This document shows, in pieces, positions 53,788 through 59,078 of a stretch of 59,078 nucleotides of DNA. The position numbers and the translations under genes were made by a program. Positions within the stretch are counted from its first letter, which is position 1, and each line of letters starts with the position of its first letter. Under the pieces are notes generated by a model that did no database searches, was not told where the DNA came from, and saw nothing but the letters and a program-made list of their open reading frames with translations. The DNA lies in contig OMXV01000028.1 of NCBI GenBank assembly GCA_900315075.1, positions 1 through 59,078 on the forward strand. The letters run 5' to 3'. The DNA comes from an uncultured Prevotellaceae bacterium. Lineage in GTDB: Bacteria; Bacteroidota; Bacteroidia; Bacteroidales; Bacteroidaceae.

Positions 53788-53857
53788 GCGTGCTTTAGGT
53801 GTCCTATACCTAAACGTTGGGTATTGGGGCGTTTCCGCTTACCACACCATAGCACGC
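53788..53857 (-). ncRNA. Predicted three-way-junction RNA in the leader of the 79-aa gene
   Basis: Read on the minus strand, a closing stem GCGTGCT/AGCACGC (7 bp) encloses two arms. The first has GGTA/TACC and an inner GCG-GAAA-CGC hairpin with a GNRA tetraloop. The second is TTTAGGT/ACCTAAA (7 bp, 7-nt loop). The GAAA loop exists only on the minus strand, which agrees with the promoter. I do not recognise a known riboswitch or ribozyme core. Confidence 0.5.
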
Positions 53858-53913
53858 AAAAAAAGTCTTTAAAAAAAATCTCTGTTTCATTGTACGTTTA
53901 TATTAGGAGAGTG

Positions 53914-53921
53914 CAAAGATA
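53914..53921 (-). promoter_or_regulatory. Promoter -7 box of the 79-aa gene
   Basis: The minus strand reads TATCTTTG, an exact TAnnTTTG match. It gives a leader of roughly 147 nt that contains the structured RNA at 53788-53857. Confidence 0.6.
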
Positions 53922-53980
53922 ATGGTATTTTTTGAATTAGCAAAAAAAATGGAAAAATTTAGTTTAAAGAATATATTGAC

Positions 53981-54091
53981 ACCTCACAACGCCCCGAGAA
54001 CCGCCCACGATGGCACGCAGCACCACCACACCGACAAACCACCCATCACCACCGCCACCACCTCACCAACGCCCCGAGAACCACCCAAAAA
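53981..54091. repeat. C-rich repeat block, left of capsid genes
   Basis: A block very poor in T, starting ACCTCACAAC and ending in CCACCCAAAAA, holds repeat copy 1 (53998-54057). Its 60-bp core is identical to 56160-56219 on the other side of the capsid genes. It contains ATG GCA CGC AGC ACC ACC at 54010, the same start as the 69-aa gene at 56261. Confidence 0.85.
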
Positions 54092-54102
54092 TAAAATACG
54101 CT

Positions 54103-54174
54103 TGAAACGCTTTCATAATTATATGAAACGCTTGCACACTTATTTTTTTTTATCATATTGTAATGCTATTTTTG
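54103..54174 (+). promoter_or_regulatory. Promoter and operator-like repeats of the capsid operon
   Basis: TATTTTTG at 54167-54174 is a -7 box 21 bp before the protease start. Upstream, TGAAACGCTT occurs twice in the same orientation (54103-54112 and 54124-54133), exactly 21 bp apart, and TTTCATA-ATTA-TATGAAA forms an inverted repeat between them. This arrangement suits binding of a dimeric regulator on one DNA face. Confidence 0.55.
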
Positions 54175-54195
54175 CAGCGTTAAAACATTATTATT

Positions 54196-55152
54196 ATGAT
54201 AAACGAAAACACATTTATAGTATCTGACGAAACTGTCAACGGTTTTGGTTATATCATCCTCACGTCTGGTATAGACACGACAAGGTTTGAGAAAAACCCC
54301 GTTATGCTCTATATGCACGAAAGAAAAACCGTTGTAGGCAAATGGGAGAACATTAGAAAAGACGGTAAAAAACTTTTGGCGGATGCCGTTTTTGATGACA
54401 CCACACCAATTGGAAAGCAAGTAAAAAAACAAGTTGAAAAAGGTTTTTTGCGATCTGCAAGTATCGGGGTTGATATTATAAAAGAGGAAATTATAAACGG
54501 TGTCAAAACTGTTACAGAATGTGAACTGTTCGAAATTTCAATTGTAGATGTACCATCCAATTCTAACGCCCTAAAACTATATAAGAAAAACGGTCGTAAA
54601 CTGTTGCGGCTATCATTACATGTTGAAGATTTGCGCACCGCTATTATTGAATTACTCGGACTTGATAAAAACGTTTCAGACGATGATATAATAGCAGAAA
54701 TACAATCATTGGTAAACATCCCCGACAATACCGAAACCCAAGTTTGCCTGGATATTAAAAACGGGTATATTGAAAGCGCATCAAAAAAAGATTTTTTGAC
54801 AATGGCGAAAATATCACCCACCACATATAATTCATTTATTGCAAGTGAGCGTTCAAAACGGGAAAAAGCCGTTGAAATGACTATTAAAAAAGCCATAGAC
54901 GAACAAAGAATAACAACACACGATAAGGAACTATATAAACACATCGGTTTAGAATTGGGTAACGAAACTATCGTTAGACTGTTTGAAAAAATACCGAAGC
55001 CTATACGCATCATCGAAACACTAAAACCCAATCGAGACAAAAAAAATTGGAGTCTCGAAGATTATCGGAGATACGCACCGCAAGAGTTAAAAGATAACCC
55101 CGAACTTTATGCAATGCTATTGAAAAAAGAAAATAACCCTTTAAAAAATTAA
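54196..55152 (+). CDS. HK97-family phage prohead protease with C-terminal scaffold-like domain
   Basis: This 318-aa protein has the prohead protease fold (PF04586) over residues about 1-135: NPVMLYMHERKTVVGKW with the catalytic His, GFLRSASIGVDI with the catalytic Ser, and ELFEISIVDVPSNSNALKLY near the end of the domain. The C-terminal half (about 150-318) is helical and charged and ends with YRRYAPQELKDNPELYAMLL, like scaffold or delta-type domains fused to some proteases. In HK97-type phages the protease cleaves scaffold and capsid during head maturation. The capsid gene follows by 4 bp. All catalytic positions look intact. Confidence 0.85.
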   Translation: MINENTFIVSDETVNGFGYIILTSGIDTTRFEKNPVMLYMHERKTVVGKWENIRKDGKKLLADAVFDDTTPIGKQVKKQVEKGFLRSASIGVDIIKEEIINGVKTVTECELFEISIVDVPSNSNALKLYKKNGRKLLRLSLHVEDLRTAIIELLGLDKNVSDDDIIAEIQSLVNIPDNTETQVCLDIKNGYIESASKKDFLTMAKISPTTYNSFIASERSKREKAVEMTIKKAIDEQRITTHDKELYKHIGLELGNETIVRLFEKIPKPIRIIETLKPNRDKKNWSLEDYRRYAPQELKDNPELYAMLLKKENNPLKN

Positions 55153-55156
55153 CTGT

Positions 55157-56068
55157 ATGTCGTTAAACAAGCAAATTTGGGTAAAGCAAATAATGAATGG
55201 CTTTTATCCCGACCGAAGTTTTTTAAACAAAGTCGTTAGTTTTAACGATTTTGTAGAAGGTGACACCCTACACATACCGAGTGCAGGTATTGACCCCGAA
55301 GTGTTAATTAATAACACCACTTATCCTATCCCCATTGTAAGTAGAGAAGATACCGACAATGAAATAACTTTAGATTTGTTCGAAACACAAAACACATATA
55401 TTCGACGCCCAGAGGCTATAGAATATTCATACGATAAATTGGAAAGTGTAATCTATCAGCACAGAAGCACGCTTCAGGCAAGCACATCGAAAAAAGCCGC
55501 ACATGCCTTTGCACCCCTAAAAGACACCGACAAAACACCCGTTATCCTTACGTCGGGGGAAATTACAAACGGGCGTAAACGTATGACGTTTGAAGACCTT
55601 TTGCGATTGAAAGAACGTTTTGACAACGCTCTAATACCGTTAGAAGACCGTTATATTATACTCCATCCGTCACACGTTACAGACCTTTTGTTAGAAGACG
55701 TAAAACTATTCAAACAGTTAACAGATATAGTTGACGGTGAACCTATGCGTTTTGCTGGTTTTGGGTGCTATCAATTCCCATTTATGCCTACATACTCGGA
55801 AATTGACAACGTTTTAACAAAAATTCCTTTTGATGAAACACAAAGCGATAATTTTGCAAGTGTGGCGTTTCAAGCAAAAGAGGTTATGAAAGCAGACGGG
55901 GAAATTCACATGTACTCACGCTATGACGACCCCGAAGAACGTGCAACTATTGTAGGTTTCGACAAACGTTTTATAGCTATGCCAATCCGCAATATGGGTA
56001 TCGGTGCAATCGTTAGCGCAACAGTAGAACAAAGCGAAAACGAGGAAAACGGAGACGACACCGAGTAA
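55157..56068 (+). CDS. Phage major capsid protein (HK97-fold type)
   Basis: This 303-aa protein directly follows the prohead protease. It starts MSLNKQIWVKQIMNGFYP and has an early beta-rich part (SREDTDNEITLDLFETQNTYI), a helical spine-like region (RKRMTFEDLLRLKERFDN) and a C-terminal beta part with GFDKRFIAMPIRNMGIGAIVS. Order, length and pattern fit the capsid proteins of Bacteroidetes tailed phages; the assignment relies partly on the neighbour. A short acidic tail ends the protein. No portal or terminase gene precedes it, which is unusual. It may assemble into an empty shell, a satellite head or an encapsulin-like compartment. Confidence 0.75.
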   Translation: MSLNKQIWVKQIMNGFYPDRSFLNKVVSFNDFVEGDTLHIPSAGIDPEVLINNTTYPIPIVSREDTDNEITLDLFETQNTYIRRPEAIEYSYDKLESVIYQHRSTLQASTSKKAAHAFAPLKDTDKTPVILTSGEITNGRKRMTFEDLLRLKERFDNALIPLEDRYIILHPSHVTDLLLEDVKLFKQLTDIVDGEPMRFAGFGCYQFPFMPTYSEIDNVLTKIPFDETQSDNFASVAFQAKEVMKADGEIHMYSRYDDPEERATIVGFDKRFIAMPIRNMGIGAIVSATVEQSENEENGDDTE

Positions 56069-56081
56069 TAAAAAATATTGT

Positions 56082-56120
56082 GTGGTGTCAAACTTTTATT
56101 TTTAATATGTTTGACACCAC
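56082..56120 (+). terminator. Terminator of the capsid operon
   Basis: A perfect 12-bp stem, GTGGTGTCAAAC and GTTTGACACCAC, with a 15-nt AT-rich loop starts 13 bp past the capsid stop codon and is followed by ATTTTC. Confidence 0.75.
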
Positions 56121-56137
56121 ATTTTCAAACACACCAC

Positions 56138-56288
56138 CGCCAACACCTCACCACCCCGAGAACCGCCCACGATGGCACGCAGCACCACCACACCGACAAA
56201 CCACCCATCACCACCGCCAACACCTCACCACCCCGAGAACCACCCAAAAAACCGCCCACGATGGCACGCAGCACCACCACACCGACAA
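56138..56288. repeat. C-rich repeat block, right of capsid genes (two copies)
   Basis: Copy 2 has a 60-bp core at 56160-56219 identical to the left block. Copy 3, shortened, is at 56251-56288. Each contains the motif ACGATGGCACGCAGCACC. The ATG of copy 3 begins the 69-aa gene, while the same ATG in copies 1 and 2 opens only short Pro/His-rich frames. Confidence 0.85.
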
Positions 56289-56470
56289 CCATAAATAAAT
56301 ATTTTAATCCTAAAGGTATTTCAATTCAAAAACGCATAAAAGAAGTAAATGAAATTTACGACAACCATATAAAAGACGGTGTGACAAATGCGTTTATTTG
56401 GAGAAATTATATATACCCAAAATTCGGTATATCTATACGCACATTTTATTCATATTTAAAAAGAGGGTGA
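56261..56470 (+). CDS. Small HTH-like element protein (69 aa)
   Basis: From the ATG in repeat copy 3 the protein reads MARSTTTPTTINKYFNPKG, then ISIQKRIKEVNEIYDNHIKDG and NAFIWRNYIYPKFGISIRTF. The last two blocks form a helix-turn-helix-like pattern ending in IRTFYSYLKRG. A longer frame to 56078 exists but would translate the repeats, so the shorter start is preferred. Small HTH proteins in this place in phage maps include terminase small subunits and regulators; it is too short for a typical small terminase. It might bind the C-rich repeats or the 12-bp repeats just downstream. Confidence 0.55.
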   Translation: MARSTTTPTTINKYFNPKGISIQKRIKEVNEIYDNHIKDGVTNAFIWRNYIYPKFGISIRTFYSYLKRG

Positions 56471-56495
56471 TTTTGCATACCGTTCGTTTTTCCTT

Positions 56496-56531
56496 TTTGT
56501 CCGTCCATTTGTCCGTCCATTTGTCCACCCA
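56496..56531. repeat. 12-bp tandem repeat, three copies
   Basis: TTTGTCCGTCCA at 56496-56507 and 56508-56519 is followed by TTTGTCCACCCA at 56520-56531. The array lies about 25 bp past the HTH-like gene and resembles iteron-type protein-binding sites. Confidence 0.8.
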
Positions 56532-56668
56532 TTGGTCAATTTTTCCACTTATAATTTTACTAATTGTTCCAAAATTCCATATATTTTAAGCAAGAATAGG
56601 TTAAAAATTAACCCCAAATTATACATAATTATACCTTTCGTTTTTTTTTTGCACTCCCTTATAAAAGT

Positions 56669-56709
56669 CTAAAAACCCCGATAAACACTATATTTTTGAC
56701 GGTTTTTAG
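56669..56709. repeat. Inverted repeat near the right end of the insert
   Basis: CTAAAAACC (56669-56677) and GGTTTTTAG (56701-56709) form a perfect 9-bp inverted repeat with a 23-bp spacer, 41 bp from the right edge. The kinase fragment stops at the TAG within it. Confidence 0.6.
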
Positions 56710-57871
56710 TACGTTCTACAAACATCCCTTTCGTTTTAAGCCCTATATTTTCCTCATCATTGTTAATGTTACTCCCGGAGGGGGTGAATCCACCGTTCCC
56801 AGAGGGCGTAGGCGTATATCCTCCATTTCCTGTAAATGCGAATCCACCGTTGCCAATGGGGGGCGGTGTGGGTGTATATCCTCCATTTCCTGTGGGTGTG
56901 AATCCACCTGTCTGTTGAGGTGTGTAATGGATAGGTCCAGGTTGCTGGTTTCCTCCATTTCCTGCAAGATTGGGCTGAAAATTCCAAAGTAGTGTGTCTA
57001 ATTCCTGCACAGACTGGATGCGATTGCGCTTAAGGGGAGCCATCGCCTTGCTGACAATGGCAATCAGTTGGCTGGGAACACTGACGTTGCGCAGGGGCTG
57101 CATGGGGAGTCCTTCGTTGATTACAACGGATGACTCTGGAGGCACCACACCGGTAAGCATCTTGTACATCGTGGCACCCAAAGCATAGATATCGAGGGTG
57201 ACAGGCAGCGACCCGTCCTGACGGTAGGTGGCCTGCTCGATGGGGGCGTAACCAGGAGTGCCTAAGCCCAACGAGGTGCTCTCCTCTGGCTCACCGTTGG
57301 TGTTGTACTGTTTTGCAAGTCCGAAGTCGATGAGTTTCACTATGCCCGACTGGGTGAGCATGATGTTTTTGGGCTTCAAGTCGAGGTGGAGCATACGGTT
57401 ACCATGCATATATCGCAGGGCATTGCACACCTGATGGGTGATGTCCACTGCCTGTGAAGGGGCAAGCTTACCATTCTTCCTGATGAGTTCATCCACAGTG
57501 CCCCCATCAATATATTCCATCACATAATAGGCGGTGTTGTTCTCCTCAAACACTTCAAGCACCTTCACAATATTGTCGTGGTGAAGATGGGAAAGGCTCA
57601 TTGCCTCGCGGATGAATTTCCGCTTGTAGTCTTTCACCAAGGTGCTGTCAGTTTGGTCGATGCTCTTGCCGTCGAGAGAGCGAGTGTTCATCGTCGAGAT
57701 GAAAAACTCCTTGATGGTAACGTAAACATCAACGTCCATGTTGCCCAACTGACCGTTGAGCGACATGTGGGTGACCGCTAAGTAAGTGATACCAAAACCA
57801 CCCTGGCCAAGCATCTTGACGATGGTATATTTGCCATTTTGAAGGGTTACCCCATTGTTTAATATCGACAT
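56669..57871 (-). CDS. Ser/Thr protein kinase, 5' half of an interrupted receptor kinase gene
   Basis: The frame encodes 400 aa. The kinase domain (about 14-290) is intact: GQGGFG in the glycine-rich loop, TIKEFF with the ATP-binding Lys, HLDLKPKNIML as catalytic loop, LIDFGLAKQ as DFG motif and GTPGYAPIEQ in the activation segment. A linker of NGGYTPTP/GNGGFTP repeats follows. Native sequence ends near residue 373 (Asp-Glu, 56753); the last 27 residues (from the 56750 junction, ending KYSVYRGF) come from the insert. Joining at TCCTCA continues into DGTFRFGDYKKK and the membrane and Sel1 parts, giving 650 codons-1 stop in frame. In the current form the kinase is soluble, without its anchor and Sel1 domain. 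It has its own strong promoter. Confidence 0.85.
   Translation of the reverse strand: MSILNNGVTLQNGKYTIVKMLGQGGFGITYLAVTHMSLNGQLGNMDVDVYVTIKEFFISTMNTRSLDGKSIDQTDSTLVKDYKRKFIREAMSLSHLHHDNIVKVLEVFEENNTAYYVMEYIDGGTVDELIRKNGKLAPSQAVDITHQVCNALRYMHGNRMLHLDLKPKNIMLTQSGIVKLIDFGLAKQYNTNGEPEESTSLGLGTPGYAPIEQATYRQDGSLPVTLDIYALGATMYKMLTGVVPPESSVVINEGLPMQPLRNVSVPSQLIAIVSKAMAPLKRNRIQSVQELDTLLWNFQPNLAGNGGNQQPGPIHYTPQQTGGFTPTGNGGYTPTPPPIGNGGFAFTGNGGYTPTPSGNGGFTPSGSNINNDEENIGLKTKGMFVERTKNRQKYSVYRGF
56751..56756. repeat. Flanking 6-bp direct repeat TCCTCA, right copy
   Basis: Matches 53239-53244. It lies inside the kinase gene at the point where foreign sequence begins. Confidence 0.75.
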
Positions 57872-57972
57872 CTGAATATTTAGGTTTAAAGGTTGGAGGT
57901 AAGGGAAGAAAATGATAATTGGGAGATAGCAAAATCGACAATCTTCAATAGTTAATCTTCTATAGTCAATTG

Positions 57973-58004
57973 CAAAGATAGCTGATTTAATTTACAATTC
58001 CAAA
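57973..58004 (-). promoter_or_regulatory. Promoter of the kinase gene
   Basis: The minus strand has TATCTTTG at 57980-57973 and TTTG 20 bp upstream, a full Bacteroidetes promoter pair. The leader is about 95 nt. Confidence 0.7.
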
Positions 58005-58108
58005 TTTTACTACATTTTTCATGAAAGAATCACCACGAGACAAAAAGTATAGTTCAAAAACTGTATCGCGTTCAGCAGGATTATCCTCATGTGCTTTTTG
58101 TGCTCAAT

Positions 58109-58756
58109 TTAAGCTTTCTGACAGCGAGAACGAATGAAGTTATATACAAAGTCGAAATCATCGTTATCTACATATACACGGTTTTTGCCGAAAGGTTCAT
58201 TCACCTTGATAGTGTTCATCCAACGTATTGCCTTCACTTTTTTAACCTTGGAAAAATCAGTACTCATTGTTGAACGGCTTGCAGCCAACATACCCGACCC
58301 CGCGACACCTGGTTTCTTCGATAGGAGTCCTACTAGCATGACAAGGCAGCCTATCCGTTCGCCAACCTTTTCGGCTCTTGGCCCTTGCTCATGCACCACA
58401 CCATTTTCGTCCATAGTGAAAAGTGCTGTGTATTTCCACCCCGACATGGCAGCATACAGCAAGTAGCCCAGCAACCCAAGCACTACCATGATACCGGCAA
58501 TGATGCCCATCAGTTTTAGTATGAAGCCAAGTCCTTTAAGTTGCAACCCTGTGTTACAAGCTTGGATTAAGAAGAGGATACAACCTACGATGACCACAGT
58601 GATTCCCAGCATCTTATACACATCGATGAGCACTGCTGGATTCTTCAGCAGATGGAGGTCATACATCCAGTGGTATTTGCCATCTTCATAGAGTTTCACG
58701 CGATAGTCGCATTGAATACCTGGATTCTGTGTCGTTGTATTTTTCTTTTTCCCCAT
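58109..58756 (-). CDS. Membrane protein of unknown function (215 aa)
   Basis: The protein has two membrane segments (about 50-67 and 78-105) in the N-terminal half and a cytoplasmic C-terminal domain with short beta-strands (YTALFTMDENGVVHEQG and VKAIRWMNTIKVNEPFGKNRVYV), which could be a PH-like fold. No enzyme motif is seen. The N-terminus is Lys/Thr-rich without a signal peptide. It lies 237 bp upstream of the kinase gene on the same strand, but each has its own promoter. A link to the kinase pathway is possible, not shown. Confidence 0.65.
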   Translation of the reverse strand: MGKKKNTTTQNPGIQCDYRVKLYEDGKYHWMYDLHLLKNPAVLIDVYKMLGITVVIVGCILFLIQACNTGLQLKGLGFILKLMGIIAGIMVVLGLLGYLLYAAMSGWKYTALFTMDENGVVHEQGPRAEKVGERIGCLVMLVGLLSKKPGVAGSGMLAASRSTMSTDFSKVKKVKAIRWMNTIKVNEPFGKNRVYVDNDDFDFVYNFIRSRCQKA

Positions 58757-58830
58757 GCTCGTGTGATAATGAATTTGTCAAATGTATATGGTAGATGCAA
58801 ATATTCGCTGTTTCAGTGTGAAATACTTAG

Positions 58831-58861
58831 CAAAGATAGTGATTCCTTTTCAGATGACAAA
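58831..58861 (-). promoter_or_regulatory. Promoter of the 215-aa membrane protein gene
   Basis: The minus strand has TATCTTTG at 58838-58831 and TTTG 19 bp upstream. The leader is about 68 nt. Confidence 0.65.
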
Positions 58862-58931
58862 ATTTTTCCCTGAAAAACTCCCATTTATACTCCTCGTCAT
58901 AACTATTGGAAGTTGAGATGGTAAATAAAAA

Positions 58932-58974
58932 ACAATAGGGAAATGAAGAGTTCTGTTTCTTCTTTCCCTATTGT
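58932..58974 (-). terminator. Rho-independent terminator of tmRNA
   Basis: ACAATAGGGAAA (58932-58943) and TTTCCCTATTGT (58963-58974) form a perfect 12-bp stem. On the minus strand it is followed by a T run. It begins 8 bp after the tmRNA 3' end. Confidence 0.88.
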
Positions 58975-58981
58975 CTTTCTG

Positions 58982-59078
58982 TGGAGCTGGCGGGAGTCGA
59001 ACCCGCGTCCAAACAAGGAAACCATATGCTTTCTACATGCTTATTCCAGCCTTTGGTTTTCGTGCCGTGGCAAGACCT
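58982..59078 (-). ncRNA. ssrA: tmRNA (ssrA), 3' part, runs off window
   Basis: On the minus strand the sequence ends with GGACGCGGGTTCGACTCCC and then GCCAGCTCCA. This is the T-arm (GGTTCGACTCC) and acceptor end of tmRNA. The upstream AACCAAAGGCTGGAATAAGC region fits the pseudoknot-rich 3' domain. The tag-coding part and the 5' end are outside the window. The terminal CCA is not encoded here; the next bases after the discriminator A are CAG. Confidence 0.88.

Larger units (their letters stand above)
53245..56750. mobile_element. 3.5-kb capsid/protease mini-element inserted in a receptor kinase gene
   Basis: The segment interrupts a Ser/Thr kinase gene between its Gly/Pro-rich linker and its membrane segment. 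It carries a 79-aa minus-strand gene, an HK97-type prohead protease, a major capsid protein and a 69-aa HTH-like gene, with C-rich repeats on both sides of the capsid pair. Codon use is AT-rich and unlike the host genes. Inverted repeats lie inside both ends (53321-53354 and 56669-56709), and AAAACGAAA occurs near both tips in inverse orientation. No integrase, transposase, terminase, portal or tail gene is visible. It could be a satellite mobilised and packaged by a helper, or a degenerate prophage; the clean edges favour a discrete unit. Confidence 0.78.

Noticed and set aside
53788-53857. The structured 70-nt region as a tRNA
   Set aside because: It has a 7-bp closing stem, but lacks a T-arm GTTCRANYC loop and an anticodon arm of normal form.
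53922-54227. A 101-aa plus-strand frame across the left C-rich repeat
   Set aside because: It translates the repeat into His/Pro/Thr-rich sequence, begins inside the minus-strand promoter region and overlaps the protease start; no support as a gene.
56078-56261. N-terminal extension of the 69-aa gene to 56078
   Set aside because: It would cross the capsid terminator hairpin and two repeat copies; the ATG at 56261 is a simpler start.
53245-56750. Ordinary IS or group II intron
   Set aside because: No transposase or reverse transcriptase frame exists in any of the six frames of the insert.

Overview
The window looks like a chromosomal segment of a Bacteroidales bacterium, most likely Prevotella or a close relative. 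The basis is Bacteroidetes-type promoters (-7 TAnnTTTG, often with a -33 TTTG 19-20 bp upstream), Wzi/Wza/Wzz-type exopolysaccharide genes, a DUF3857 protein, giant LamG adhesins, and secreted proteins ending in a short tail of the form Y-x-L-x-G...G-V-Y-I-x-x-G-x-K-V-V. The 3' end of tmRNA (ssrA) lies at the right edge. The genus call is inference.

Layout. (1) 1-3 kb, minus strand: the start of a GH30-like glycosidase, a HAD-family lipoprotein and a tandem two-domain PAP2 acid phosphatase. (2) 3.2-13.5 kb: an exopolysaccharide export locus. A Wzi-like barrel and a small lipoprotein are on the plus strand. On the minus strand an operon reads, in transcription order, sugar-phosphate transferase, six-SLBB Wza-like protein, two Wzz-like proteins, a Wzy-like polymerase and a WecA/MraY-like transferase. 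(3) 13.6-16.6 kb: a small lipoprotein, a REP-like element and a DUF3857 protein. (4) 16.8-49.4 kb, minus strand: three paralogous genes of about 10 kb encoding 3361-3403 aa Fn3/LamG surface proteins, with a small LRR protein and a 70-aa peptide between the second and third. (5) 49.6-53.2 kb: a TMEM43-like protein, a short phage-like remnant, a DUF4160-like gene and repeat-rich noncoding DNA. (6) 52.4-57.9 kb: a receptor-type Ser/Thr kinase gene with Sel1 repeats, split by a foreign insert. (7) 58-59 kb: a membrane protein and tmRNA.

The most interesting object is the insert at 53245-56750. It is about 3.5 kb and flanked by a 6-bp direct repeat, TCCTCA. Removing it with one repeat copy joins the kinase and Sel1 halves in frame into one 650-codon gene. 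It carries an HK97-type prohead protease and major capsid protein, a 79-aa gene behind a predicted structured leader, a 69-aa HTH-like gene, three copies of a C-rich repeat around the capsid genes, an operator-like promoter and strong terminators. It has no recognisable integrase, transposase, portal, terminase or tail gene. It looks like a minimal capsid-encoding satellite or domesticated capsid element that moves in trans.

A second unusual layer is a set of degenerate tandem repeats with a period of 7, 8 or 9 bp in many gaps between genes. Several begin on the stop codon of the upstream gene. The three giant genes also show variable segments set in conserved flanks, as expected for diversifying adhesins that exchange sequence.
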